64,000 nt of DNA from Mesorhizobium sp. B2-4-15. GTDB lineage: Bacteria; Pseudomonadota; Alphaproteobacteria; Rhizobiales; Rhizobiaceae. Within the stretch, counting starts at the first letter, position 1, and each line of letters begins with the position of its first letter. The translations under genes and the position numbers were made by a program. A model generated the notes under the pieces. The model was not told where the DNA came from. It worked only from the letters and a program-made list of their open reading frames with translations, and searched no databases. Below are positions 38,719 to 47,360 of this stretch, one piece after another. The stretch lies in the NCBI RefSeq assembly GCF_006658505.1, contig NZ_VFUZ01000022.1, positions 1 through 64,000 of the forward strand. Direction: 5' to 3'.

Positions 38719-39567
38719 TCAGAAATGCCAGATGTGCCGCTGCTTCCACATATCCATCGGCGCCCGCCAAAGCCTGTATCTGGCGGCCTGCTCGATCTGC
38801 TGGCCCACGCCAAGGTGGCCATAGCCGGCAAAGAAGGCTTCGAGCCGTCGTCGGGCAAAGAGCTTCTTTCCCCTGGTGGTATAGTTTCGGATCGGCAGCC
38901 GGTGCGGCGTTATCCTGCATCCATCCCTGGCCAACGCGACACCGATGCAGAATTGTTCCGGCGTATGCGCCCTTACGACACCGATCAGTTGCTCGATTGC
39001 ATGATAGGCGTCGCTCAGTGCGGGAAGGGCAGCATTGTGGACACCCAGGACCCCGCTGCTCCACATCGGCTCGCTTCCGGTCAGCATTTTCTCGCCAAGC
39101 ATGAAATGCCTGCCTTCGAGGGCACGGTAGGGGGGCTTTGGCCGGCCCTCGCACCTGTTCATGACGGAATGCGAGGGGGAAATCTGGCCGAAACAGCCCG
39201 AAATGTCGCCAATCGGATACATGTCCGTATCCATGAGGAACAGGCGCTCGCAGGACCCCAGCAGATCGATGATGCCGGCGGCCTTGATGCCGAACCGGTA
39301 TCGGCCGCCAAATGACATTTCGGCCATCCGGCTCGCCGTAAGCTCCATCGTCCCGATGGGATAGCCGTCGAAAATGTGCGGCCTGTCGGTGAGGACAGTG
39401 ACCTTCGCGTCCGGGCAATAGTGCAGCAGCCTCAGCGCGCTGAAGAGCGCGCCGCGCGCGTATAGCTCGTCATCGCCGAACGCGATGTATCCGAAACTGT
39501 CGCTCATTTCCGGCCCCGGCAGCAGCGCCGCGCCCTGACCTTTGCTCGAATCGCCGGAGGAGTCCAT
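38719..39567 (-). CDS. Putative glycosyltransferase (GT8-like)
   Basis: A protein of about 282 residues that starts with an alpha/beta strand pattern GYIAFGDDELYARGALFSAL, then CPDAKVTVLTDRP and CERLFLMDTDMYPIGD. The DTD fits the DxD metal motif of GT-A glycosyltransferases, and the whole resembles GT8-like proteins acting on nucleotide sugars. Conserved WSSGVLGVHNAALPAL is also usual for the fold. Start is uncertain: ATG 39567 or 39507; the frame is open to 39894, but that would run into the divergent SDR gene. No polysaccharide genes are nearby, so its target is not known. Confidence 0.65.
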   Translation of the reverse strand: MDSSGDSSKGQGAALLPGPEMSDSFGYIAFGDDELYARGALFSALRLLHYCPDAKVTVLTDRPHIFDGYPIGTMELTASRMAEMSFGGRYRFGIKAAGIIDLLGSCERLFLMDTDMYPIGDISGCFGQISPSHSVMNRCEGRPKPPYRALEGRHFMLGEKMLTGSEPMWSSGVLGVHNAALPALSDAYHAIEQLIGVVRAHTPEQFCIGVALARDGCRITPHRLPIRNYTTRGKKLFARRRLEAFFAGYGHLGVGQQIEQAARYRLWRAPMDMWKQRHIWHF

Positions 39568-39817
39568 AAGCTTCAGCTTATGCAGCCTTCCCCAATCATC
39601 GAAGAGATGATTGCAACTGCTGCCTTGGTTGTTGCGTGTCCCCCGCATGTCAAAAATGTCGTCCTTCGCACGGAGGGCGCGGACCCGTTGGCGCGGGGAT
39701 AGACGCGTTCGGATCGCGTTCTCTTGCGCCAACATTCTTGTTACGTCGGATTGCGGGCGGGCCGGTAAACCGGCAAACCAATCCAATCGAAAATGATGCC
39801 AGCCCCAAGGAGCCCGC

Positions 39818-40582
39818 ATGGCCGCGACCACCAGCAAGATCAGACGCGCCTTGATTACCGGCGCGGGAGCGGCGGACGGAATCGGCTTCGCCATCGCCCG
39901 TCACCTCGGCAAAGCCGGGCACGCCGTTTTCCTGACCGGGGCCAGTGCACGTGTGATGGATCGCGCCGCGGAGCTTCGCGGCGAAGGCATCGATGCCACT
40001 GCCGCGGTTGCCGATCTCACCATGGCTGCCGATGTCGCGCGGCTGCGGGCGGCCGCCGGCGCGGTCGATATCCTGGTCAACAATGCCGGCATGGGCTCGC
40101 TGGCATCGCCCTCGGCCGACAAGGCGTTTGTCTCGATGACCGAGGCCGACTGGGATCAAGGAATCGACGTCAGCCTGAAGACCGCGTTCCTCGTCACAAG
40201 GGCGTTTCTGCCGGCGATGGTCGAAGCGGGCTACGGACGCGTCGTCAATGTGGCGTCGGTCACCGGGCCGATCGTGTCTTTCGAAGGCACATCAGCCTAT
40301 TCCGCCGCCAAGGCCGGCATGGTCGGCCTGACACGCGCACTGGCGCTGGAAATGGCAAAGGACGGCATCACGGTCAACGCGGTCGCGCCCGGCTGGATCG
40401 AAACCGGCGCGTCGAGCGCGATGGAGCTGACAGCGGCCCTGCATACGCCGCCGGCACGGGCCGGCCGGCCCGATGAAGTGGCCGCGGCGGTCGTGTTCCT
40501 GGCATCGGAGGGCGCCAGCTATGTCAATGGCGCCGTGCTGGTGGTTGACGGCGGCAACAGCCTTCAGGAACGCAAGGGCTGA
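39818..40582 (+). CDS. SDR-family oxidoreductase
   Basis: A 254-residue classical short-chain dehydrogenase. The cofactor loop is RRALITGAGAADGIGFAIAR, a slight variant of TGxxxGIG with an inserted Ala-Asp. NNAG (residues about 88-91) and the catalytic Ser-Tyr-Lys (VNVASVTG..., YSAAKAGMVG) are present, as is the C-terminal GAVLVVDGGNS. NAD(P)-dependent oxidation or reduction of an unknown alcohol or ketone. AAGGAG six bases before the ATG is a strong site. It converges on the GntR gene with a 22-bp gap. Confidence 0.92.
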   Translation: MAATTSKIRRALITGAGAADGIGFAIARHLGKAGHAVFLTGASARVMDRAAELRGEGIDATAAVADLTMAADVARLRAAAGAVDILVNNAGMGSLASPSADKAFVSMTEADWDQGIDVSLKTAFLVTRAFLPAMVEAGYGRVVNVASVTGPIVSFEGTSAYSAAKAGMVGLTRALALEMAKDGITVNAVAPGWIETGASSAMELTAALHTPPARAGRPDEVAAAVVFLASEGASYVNGAVLVVDGGNSLQERKG

Positions 40583-40604
40583 CGGCGCGCCGGTCCCAAC
40601 CCGC

Positions 40605-41330
40605 TCAGGACGCCTTGGCGAGAAAGCTCTGGTAATCGGACTTGGCCTGCAGCAGGCGCAACACGTTCTCGCGCGAGCCGCGCACATGGGCGCGCGCCAG
40701 CATGCCGGCCCGGCCGGCGTCGCCGGCGCAGATGGCCTCGACGATCTCGGCATGCTCGTCGCGGGCGATCTTCCATTCGTCGAGCCACAACAGTTCGGTC
40801 CAGACATAGTGCTGGCACTTGTCGAGGATGCCGCACAGCATGCCGTGCAGCATGGCGTTGCCGCTGATCTGCGCGATGACGCGGTGCAGGTCGATGCCGA
40901 CCTCCAGTTCCTGGAATTTTTCTTTTGTGGTGCGATCGGGAATGGCGGCAAGCCGCTCGCATTCGGACAGCATGGCACGCAGCCGCGCCTTATCCTTCTC
41001 GGTCGCGGCGACGGCCGCGAGTTCCGTGGCATGGCCGTCGAGCAGTTCGCGGATGTCGAAGGCCTCGCGGAACATGTTGATGTCGAACTCGGTGACGGCA
41101 TAGCCCTGGCGCGGCCGGCCGGTGACAAGCCCGTCGCGCTCCAGCCGGTTGAAGGCCTCGCGCACCGGCGTGCGGCTGACATTGAGCTTCGCCGCGATGT
41201 CGCTCTCGGTGACGCGGGCGCCAGGCGGAATCTGGCCGGTCACGATCATCGCCTTGAGCGAGGTGTAGACCGAGTCGCGCAGCGTGTTTTTCGTTTCCTT
41301 GGCCAAGATCCGCTTCCAGTCCTCCAGCAC
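40605..41330 (-). CDS. GntR-family regulator (FadR/FCD subgroup)
   Basis: A 241-residue GntR protein. The winged HTH is RDSVYTSLKAMIVTGQIPPG then VTESDIAAKLNVSRTPVREAFNRLERDGLV, and the all-helical FCD ligand domain (residues about 85-225) has the metal-binding Asp/His positions IDLHRVIAQISGN and HAEIVEAICAGD. GTG start at 41330 with TTG a few codons in as an alternative. It is divergent from the solute-binding-protein gene, whose promoter region holds the palindrome TTGTATACAA, a common FCD-type operator core. Probably a repressor of the transporter operon. Confidence 0.9.
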   Translation of the reverse strand: MLEDWKRILAKETKNTLRDSVYTSLKAMIVTGQIPPGARVTESDIAAKLNVSRTPVREAFNRLERDGLVTGRPRQGYAVTEFDINMFREAFDIRELLDGHATELAAVAATEKDKARLRAMLSECERLAAIPDRTTKEKFQELEVGIDLHRVIAQISGNAMLHGMLCGILDKCQHYVWTELLWLDEWKIARDEHAEIVEAICAGDAGRAGMLARAHVRGSRENVLRLLQAKSDYQSFLAKAS

Positions 41331-41471
41331 TCAGGCCGGACATTGCCCCGTTTGTAGTCGTTGTCGGTCCAATTTGCCACGCGGGTGGTGGCGTCTCTCA
41401 CAGGCTTGTCCGGCTCGAATAGATCGCGCCGGCCGGTGTTGACAACACCGATCCCTCGGCTACATTCAAAA

Positions 41472-41481
41472 TTGTATACAA
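41472..41481. promoter_or_regulatory. Probable GntR (FCD) operator
   Basis: TTGTATACAA is a perfect 10-bp palindrome within an AT-rich tract (AAAATTGTATACAAAAT), 50 bp upstream of the binding-protein ATG and 140 bp upstream of the divergent GntR start. The core matches typical FadR/VanR-type sites. Confidence 0.65.
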
Positions 41482-41531
41482 AATCGCATGCCAAATCAAA
41501 AATAAATGGGAACACCGGTTGGAGAACCGAA

Positions 41532-42572
41532 ATGAACAGGACCAGCAGCTTTAAAGCCTTTGCCATAGCCGGCCTCGCAGCCTCCGTGGCAGTGCCCGCC
41601 GTCGCCGCCGACACGATCACCGTCGCCTCATGGGGCGGCACCTATCAGGAGGCGCAGACAAAGGCGTTCTTCAAGCCGACCGCCGACGCGCTCGGCATCA
41701 CCATCAAGGAAGACACCACCAACGGCCTTGACGACGTGCGACTGCAAGTAACCGGCAACGCGGTGAAGTGGGACATCACCGAACTCGGCGCCGACGAATG
41801 CGCGCGCGGCTCGAAGGAAGGGCTGTTCGAAAAGCTCGATTACGGCATTATCGACAAGAGCGGCATCAACCCGAAGCTTGTCCATGACGACTGGGTCGGC
41901 ATCTCCTACACCTCCGTCGTGCTGATCTACCGCACCGACGTCTTCGGCGACAAAGGCCCGAAGACGTGGGCGGATTTCTGGAACGTGGAAAAATTTCCGG
42001 GGCGGCGCGCGCTGAGCAGCAGCCAGTCGACGGAGACGCTGAGCGTCGCCGCGCTCGCTTCGGGCCTGCCGATCGACAAGGTCTATCCGGTCGACATCGA
42101 CGGGGCGCTGAAATCGGTCGACAAGATCCGTGGTCATATCGATGCCTGGTGGACGTCAGGCGCCCAGGCCATGCAACTGGTCAAGGACGGCGAAGTCGAC
42201 ATGGCGAGCATCTGGAACGGCCGCGCCGGCACACTGAAGAAGGAAGGCGCGCCGGTCTCCTTCTCCTTCGATCAGGGTGTGCTCACGGCCGACTGCATGG
42301 TGATCCCCAAGGGCGCCAAGAACAAGGAAGCCGCCATGAAGGCGCTGGCCATGTTCGTCAGCCCGCAATTGCAGGCCAATCTGCCGCTCTATGTCGACAA
42401 TGGGCCGGTCAACGAGAAGGCCTTCGAGACCGGCAAGATCCCACAGGAGCGCATCAAGGACATCAACTCGTCGCCCGAAAACGTCAAGAAGCAGGTGCTG
42501 CAGGACGCCGGGTTCTGGCGCGACAATCTGGTCGAGGCGACGGAGAAGTTCAACAATCTGATCCAGCAATAG
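41532..42572 (+). CDS. Polyamine/opine-type ABC solute-binding protein
   Basis: A 346-residue type II binding protein of the PotD/SBP_bac_6 class. A Sec signal (MNRTSSFKAFAIAGLAASVA, cleavage after AVAA) precedes DTITVASWGGTYQEAQTKAF, the hallmark N-terminus of putrescine/spermidine-like binders, and VTGNAVKWDITELGADECA. GGAG lies eight bases before ATG 41532; the longer open frame from 41361 lacks such a site. Leads a four-gene ABC operon plus a gamma-glutamyltransferase gene. The ligand may be a polyamine, a gamma-glutamyl compound or similar amide. Confidence 0.9.
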   Translation: MNRTSSFKAFAIAGLAASVAVPAVAADTITVASWGGTYQEAQTKAFFKPTADALGITIKEDTTNGLDDVRLQVTGNAVKWDITELGADECARGSKEGLFEKLDYGIIDKSGINPKLVHDDWVGISYTSVVLIYRTDVFGDKGPKTWADFWNVEKFPGRRALSSSQSTETLSVAALASGLPIDKVYPVDIDGALKSVDKIRGHIDAWWTSGAQAMQLVKDGEVDMASIWNGRAGTLKKEGAPVSFSFDQGVLTADCMVIPKGAKNKEAAMKALAMFVSPQLQANLPLYVDNGPVNEKAFETGKIPQERIKDINSSPENVKKQVLQDAGFWRDNLVEATEKFNNLIQQ

Positions 42573-42651
42573 GCTGCTGATGCGGCAGGGCGGCACCGGT
42601 GTCGCCCTGCCTCCGCCGTCTTATGTTTTGCCGGCTAGGGAGAAAGTGATC

Positions 42652-43737
42652 TTGTCCATTGCGCCATCCGCGCTGCCGATCGGCATGCGCGCGATCGAGA
42701 AACGATTTGGCTCCGTCTCGGTGCTGCGTGATCTGAACCTCGATGTCGCGGCCGGCGAATTTCTGACGCTGCTTGGTCCTTCCGGATCGGGAAAGACGAC
42801 GCTGCTGATGATCCTGGCCGGTTTCATCAGGGCCAATGCCGGTTCCATCAAGGTGGGCGACGACGAGATCATCACCACGCCGCCGCACAAGCGTAACATC
42901 GGCATGGTGTTCCAGAATTATGCGCTGTTCCCGCATATGAATGTCTTCCACAACATCGCCTTTCCGCTGAAGCAGCGTGGCGTGGCGACGGCAGAGACGG
43001 CGCAGCGTGTCGAAAAGGCGCTGGAGCTGGTGAAGCTGCAGGGCCTGGGCGAACGGCGGGTCGACCAGCTTTCCGGCGGCCAGCGCCAGCGCGTAGCGCT
43101 GGCGCGCGCCATCGTCTTCGAGCCGCGCATCGTGCTGATGGACGAACCCTTGTCGGCGCTCGACAAGGGCTTGCGGGAGCACATGCAGATCGAACTGCGC
43201 GCCCTGCACCGGCGGCTTGGCATGACGACGGTCTATGTCACGCACGACCAGCGCGAAGCCATCACCATGTCGGACCGCATCGCGGTGATGAATGCCGGCC
43301 GCATCGAACAACTCGACAAACCCGAAACGCTCTACGCCGCGCCGAAGACGCAATTCGTAGCCGGCTTCATCGGCGAATCGAATTTCATGCCCGTCGAATG
43401 CCACGACGGGACGGTCTGGTACGAGGACAGACGCATCCACACAGCAACGCCGGCCCCGGCCGCGGGCCGGCACCTGATGGTGGTGCGGCCGGAAAAGCTG
43501 CGGTTGGTCACTCCAACGGAGCCGTCGAACGGGATCAATGTCTTCGATGCCACGGTCGCTGACATTATCTATCAGGGCGACAGTTTCGTCTGCTACGTCT
43601 CACTGCGCGATGGCCGCCAGCTGACGTTGCGCGACTATTGCCGCGGTGATGTGCTGGCGCGGTTGCCGGCGCCCGGCCAGCCGATCCGCCTCGGCCTCGA
43701 GGCGCAGGACACGATCCTGGTGGCGTCAGAGGGATGA
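42652..43737 (+). CDS. ABC transporter ATPase (PotA type)
   Basis: About 361 residues: ATPase domain with Walker A LGPSGSGKTTLLMILAG, signature LSGGQRQRVALARAI and Walker B VLMDEPLSALDKGL, then a TOBE-2 domain (residues about 265-355; DATVADIIYQGDSFVCYVSL). The start is uncertain: AGGGAG (42637-42642) is nine bases from TTG 42652 but only three from GTG 42646, so TTG is preferred; a longer frame begins at 42580. The stop overlaps the first permease start by four bases. It powers the importer encoded by the surrounding genes. Confidence 0.92.
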   Translation: MSIAPSALPIGMRAIEKRFGSVSVLRDLNLDVAAGEFLTLLGPSGSGKTTLLMILAGFIRANAGSIKVGDDEIITTPPHKRNIGMVFQNYALFPHMNVFHNIAFPLKQRGVATAETAQRVEKALELVKLQGLGERRVDQLSGGQRQRVALARAIVFEPRIVLMDEPLSALDKGLREHMQIELRALHRRLGMTTVYVTHDQREAITMSDRIAVMNAGRIEQLDKPETLYAAPKTQFVAGFIGESNFMPVECHDGTVWYEDRRIHTATPAPAAGRHLMVVRPEKLRLVTPTEPSNGINVFDATVADIIYQGDSFVCYVSLRDGRQLTLRDYCRGDVLARLPAPGQPIRLGLEAQDTILVASEG

Positions 43738-44660
43738 GCGCGCAATCCGCCCTCCTCGAGGAGACTGCCGGCGGCGTCGGCGAGCACCTGAATGCGCAGG
43801 CGTTGCGCGCCGACGCGCGGCGCGAGTCGCTGCGGCTGCTGGCGCTGCTGTCGCCCAGCCTCTTCCTCGTCTGCGCCATCATCATCGTGCCGATCGGCTG
43901 GCTGTTCTGGCTGTCGCTGTTCGACGAGACCGGCGCCTTGAGCGCGTCCAATTATGCGCGCTTCTTCGAGCAGGCGTCCTACATCAAGACCTTCGTCACG
44001 ACCTTCAAGGTCGCCTTCATCGTTACCGGGGCCTGCGTGCTGCTTGGCTATCCGCTGGCCTACATGCTGTCGCAACTGCCGCGCCGGGCGGCGTCGATCT
44101 GCCTGATCTTCGTCATCCTGCCGTTCTGGACATCGGTGCTGGTGCGCACCTATGCCTGGCTGGTGATCCTGCAGCGCAAGGGCCTGATCAACAGCTGGCT
44201 GATCGACCTCGGCGTCATCAGTCAGCCGCTGTCGCTTGCCAACAACCTGTCGGGCGTGGTCGTCGGCATGACGCACATCCTCCTGCCGTTCCTCGTCCTG
44301 CCGCTCTACGCCTCGATGAAGACCATCGACACCGACTGCCTGCGCGCCGGCATGAACCTCGGCGCCGGTCCCGTCGCCACCTTCCGACAGATCTTCTTTC
44401 CGTTATCGCTGCCCGGCCTCGCCTCCGGCGTGGTCATCGTCTTCGTGCTGTGTCTCGGCTTCTTCGTGACTCCGGCGCTGATGGGCGGCGGCAAGGTGGT
44501 CATGTGGGCGATGCGCATGGAACAGACCACCAGCCTCTATTCCAACTGGGGCGCGGGTGCCGCGCTCGGCGTGGTGCTGCTGGTCGTCACGCTGGCGCTG
44601 CTCGGCCTGTTCCGGTGGCTGCTCGGCGCGCGCGCCACCGGCGTATGGAGTTCGCGATGA
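43734..44660 (+). CDS. ABC transporter permease (PotB type)
   Basis: A 308-residue permease with about six helices and a 35-residue charged N-terminal extension before the first helix (LLSPSLFLVCAIIIVPIGWL). The EAA coupling loop is DCLRAGMNLGAGPVATFRQIFFPL. The region AYMLSQLPRRAASICLIFVI is typical of PotB-type proteins. ATGA overlaps at both ends tie it to the ATPase and to the second permease. Confidence 0.93.
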   Translation: MSAQSALLEETAGGVGEHLNAQALRADARRESLRLLALLSPSLFLVCAIIIVPIGWLFWLSLFDETGALSASNYARFFEQASYIKTFVTTFKVAFIVTGACVLLGYPLAYMLSQLPRRAASICLIFVILPFWTSVLVRTYAWLVILQRKGLINSWLIDLGVISQPLSLANNLSGVVVGMTHILLPFLVLPLYASMKTIDTDCLRAGMNLGAGPVATFRQIFFPLSLPGLASGVVIVFVLCLGFFVTPALMGGGKVVMWAMRMEQTTSLYSNWGAGAALGVVLLVVTLALLGLFRWLLGARATGVWSSR

Positions 44661-45451
44661 ACGGGAGCCTGCCGATTTCGCACTGGCAACGCCTGTGGCT
44701 TTATGCGCTGAGCGGCCTTGTGCTTTTGTTCCTGATCGCGCCGTCGGTCATCATCGTCATCATGTCGTTCTCGGATTCGACTCTGCTGCAGTTTCCGCCA
44801 CGGCAATGGTCGCTGCGCTGGTACCAGACCTATTTCCAGTCGCTGGAATGGCGCGACGCCACGATGGTTTCGGTGAAGGTGGCACTCATGACCGTTCTGG
44901 TGGCGACGCCGCTCGGCACCGCGGCCGCCTATGCCATCAACCGGGGCACGCTGCGCTTCAATGGCACCATCAACGGGCTGCTCACGGCGTCGCTGATCAT
45001 CCCGGTGATCCTGATCGGCATCGGCACCTTTTTCCTCTATGCCCGCATCGGGCTCAACAACACGCTGACCGGCCTGGTCATCGCGCACACGGTGCAAGCC
45101 TTGCCGCTTGTGGTGCTGACCGTGCTGTCCGGGCTGCGGTCCTACGACATGAACCAGGAGCGGGTGGCGCGCAGCCTGGGCGCCGGGCGCATCGCGGCGT
45201 TCTGGCAGGTGACCATGCCGCAGATCCGCTTCTCGATCGTCTCTGGCGCGCTGTTCGCCTTCATCACCTCCTTCGACGAGGTGGTGGTTTCGCTGTTCAT
45301 TTCGGGCGGCGAGACGACGACGTTGACGCGCCGCATGTTCAACGCGTTGCGTGATCAGATCGACCCGACAATCGCCGCCATCTCCACCTGCCTGATCGTG
45401 CTGTCGGTCGTGCTTTTGGCAATCGCGCAGGTCTTCGGCCGCCGTTCTTGA
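44657..45451 (+). CDS. ABC transporter permease (PotC type)
   Basis: A 264-residue permease beginning MNGSLPISHWQRLWLYALSG, with VKVALMTVLVATPLGTAAAY and the coupling loop QERVARSLGAGRIAAFWQVT. The ATG at 44657 overlaps the previous stop (ATGA) and is preferred to one four codons upstream. The frame is open far upstream to 43646, but that part is a chance reading over the PotB-like gene. It completes the importer; the gamma-glutamyltransferase gene follows after about 48 bp. Confidence 0.93.
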   Translation: MNGSLPISHWQRLWLYALSGLVLLFLIAPSVIIVIMSFSDSTLLQFPPRQWSLRWYQTYFQSLEWRDATMVSVKVALMTVLVATPLGTAAAYAINRGTLRFNGTINGLLTASLIIPVILIGIGTFFLYARIGLNNTLTGLVIAHTVQALPLVVLTVLSGLRSYDMNQERVARSLGAGRIAAFWQVTMPQIRFSIVSGALFAFITSFDEVVVSLFISGGETTTLTRRMFNALRDQIDPTIAAISTCLIVLSVVLLAIAQVFGRRS

Positions 45452-45499
45452 TTTCATCGGACCAATTCGCTTCAAGTGACCAGGGGATATCCAGATAGA

Positions 45500-47086
45500 A
45501 TGCGCGACTTCCAGTTCCCAGGCCGCTCGCCGGTTCGTGCCACCGAGGCCATGGCCGCCACCTCGCACCCGCTGGCGACGCTTGCCGCCATCGACATGCT
45601 GCGCGCCGGCGGCAACGCCATGGACGCGGCGGTCTGCGCGGCCGCCGTGCAAGGCGTGGTCGAGCCGCAATCGACCGGCATCGGCGGCGATTGTTTCGTG
45701 CTCTACTGTCCGGCCGGACAAGGCAATGTGCTGGCCTTCAACGGCTCCGGCCGCGCGCCGGCGGGCGCGACCGTCGACTGGTATCTGGAGAAGGGTTTTG
45801 GCGAGTTGCCGAAGCAAGGCCCGCATGCGGTGACAGTACCGGGCGCCATCGACGCCTGGTGCCGGCTGCTGGAGGACCATGGCCGCAAGGGCATCGCCGA
45901 AGTGCTGGCGCCGGCCATCCACTATGCCGAGAATGGCTATGTCGTGCACGACCGCGTCGCCTTCGACTGGGCCGAGCCGGAGACCGACCTGTCGGCGGAT
46001 GAGCATGCATCGCGCATCTTCCTGCCGGGCGGCAAGGCGCCGGAAGCCGGCGATGTCCATCGCCAGCCGGAACTCGCCGCCACGTTGCGGGTGATCGCCA
46101 AGCATGGCCGCGCCGGATTCTACGAAGGCGCCGTCGCCGACGACATGGTGCGCCGGCTCAATGAACTGGGCGGGCTTCATTCGCATCAGGATTTCGCCGC
46201 GACCAAAGGCGACTATGTGGCGCCGGTCAGCACCTCCTATGGCGGCTATGACATCCACCAGATGCCGCCGAACAACCAGGGGCTGACGGCGCTTTTGATG
46301 CTGAACGTGCTGTCAGGGTTCAAGCTTGGCGGGCTCGATCCCAATGGCGCCGAACGCCTGCATCTGGAGATCGAGGCCGGGCGGTTGGCCTACCAGGACC
46401 GCGACACTTTTCTGGGCGATCAGGACCATGTGACGGTACCGGTGGAGCAGCTTCTGTCCGCCGCCTATGCCGACCGGCTGCGGGCCGAGATCGACAGCGA
46501 GCGCGCCATGACGCATCCGCCGCGCGTCGACCTGCCGGGCAGCGACACCGTCTACATCTCGATCGTCGACCGCGACCGCAACGCGGTCTCCTTCATCAAC
46601 TCGACCTATTATTCCTTCGGCAGCGGCGTCGTCGGCCCGAAGACCGGCGTGGTGCTGCAGAACCGTGGCTCGAGCTTCCGCCTCGACCCGGCGCATCCCA
46701 ACGCGATCGCGCCCGGCAAGCGGCCGATGCACACGATCATGCCCGGCATGGCGACCCGGAATGGCCGCGTGGTGATGCCGTTCGGCGTGATGGGCGGCGG
46801 CTACCAGCCGTTCGGCCATGTCCATCTTTTGACCAATATGGTCGATTTCGGCATGGATCCGCAGCAGGCGGTGGATGCGCCACGGGTGTTCTACAATGAT
46901 GGTGTGGTGGAGGCCGAGCGCAGCGTGCCCGCCGAGGCGGTTGCGGGACTGCGCCGGCGCGGCCATGAGGTCATGGAGCCGCCCCACCCGCTCGGCGGCG
47001 GCCAAGTGGTGCTGATCGACTGGGAAAAGGGAACGCTGACCGGCGCGTCGGATCCGCGCAAGGATGGTTTGGCGCTTGGCTATTGA
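45500..47086 (+). CDS. Gamma-glutamyltransferase family protein
   Basis: A 528-residue Ntn-hydrolase precursor. The N-terminal part has MAATSHPLATLAAIDMLRAG, GNAMDAAVCAA and STGIGGDCFVLYC, as in GGT. Autocleavage and catalysis depend on a Thr at the start of the small subunit; the matching segment is SDTVYISIVDRDRNAVSFIN, so Thr in SDTVY is the predicted nucleophile. No signal peptide is seen, so it is probably cytoplasmic, unlike E. coli Ggt. The start is ATG 45500 (GTG 45476 possible). Linked to a polyamine-type importer, it may release glutamate from an imported gamma-glutamyl amide; this is inference. Confidence 0.9.
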   Translation: MRDFQFPGRSPVRATEAMAATSHPLATLAAIDMLRAGGNAMDAAVCAAAVQGVVEPQSTGIGGDCFVLYCPAGQGNVLAFNGSGRAPAGATVDWYLEKGFGELPKQGPHAVTVPGAIDAWCRLLEDHGRKGIAEVLAPAIHYAENGYVVHDRVAFDWAEPETDLSADEHASRIFLPGGKAPEAGDVHRQPELAATLRVIAKHGRAGFYEGAVADDMVRRLNELGGLHSHQDFAATKGDYVAPVSTSYGGYDIHQMPPNNQGLTALLMLNVLSGFKLGGLDPNGAERLHLEIEAGRLAYQDRDTFLGDQDHVTVPVEQLLSAAYADRLRAEIDSERAMTHPPRVDLPGSDTVYISIVDRDRNAVSFINSTYYSFGSGVVGPKTGVVLQNRGSSFRLDPAHPNAIAPGKRPMHTIMPGMATRNGRVVMPFGVMGGGYQPFGHVHLLTNMVDFGMDPQQAVDAPRVFYNDGVVEAERSVPAEAVAGLRRRGHEVMEPPHPLGGGQVVLIDWEKGTLTGASDPRKDGLALGY

Positions 47087-47126
47087 GGGTGATTGGCGCA
47101 GGGACGGCGGACAATTTCCGGACGCT

Positions 47127-47270
47127 GGCGCCGCCCCTCATTGCCCTGCCGGGCATTTCTCCCCGTATAGGGACGGGGAGAAAGGGCTGGCCGCAACGTC
47201 GGCGGCTATCTCTCTTCTCCCTGTGATTATACGGGGAGAAGGTGCCGGCAGGCGGATGAGGGGCGGCGCC
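47127..47270. repeat. RIME-like palindromic repeat, family A, copy 4
   Basis: A 144-bp element with perfect 14-bp terminal inverted repeats (GGCGCCGCCCCTCA at 47127-47140, TGAGGGGCGGCGCC at 47257-47270). Inner hairpins are TTTCTCCCCGTATAGGGACG-GGGAGAAA and CTTCTCCCTGTGATTATACG-GGGAGAAG. Best-preserved copy in the window, between the GGT and CoA-ligase genes. Confidence 0.88.
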
Positions 47271-47360
47271 GACTTCGACAAGCGCTCTGAAGCGATTGCT
47301 GGATTCTCGATCGTCAACTGGACTCCTCACAACCCGTCGTTTGAAACATAGCCGGTGACC

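Noticed and set aside
43646-44656. Upstream extension of the PotC-like permease frame
   Set aside because: Reads over the PotB-like permease in another frame; the real start is the ATGA overlap at 44657.
44537-46258. 573-residue open frame antisense to the PotC-like and GGT genes
   Set aside because: Spans two well-supported genes and has no recognisable domain or ribosome site.
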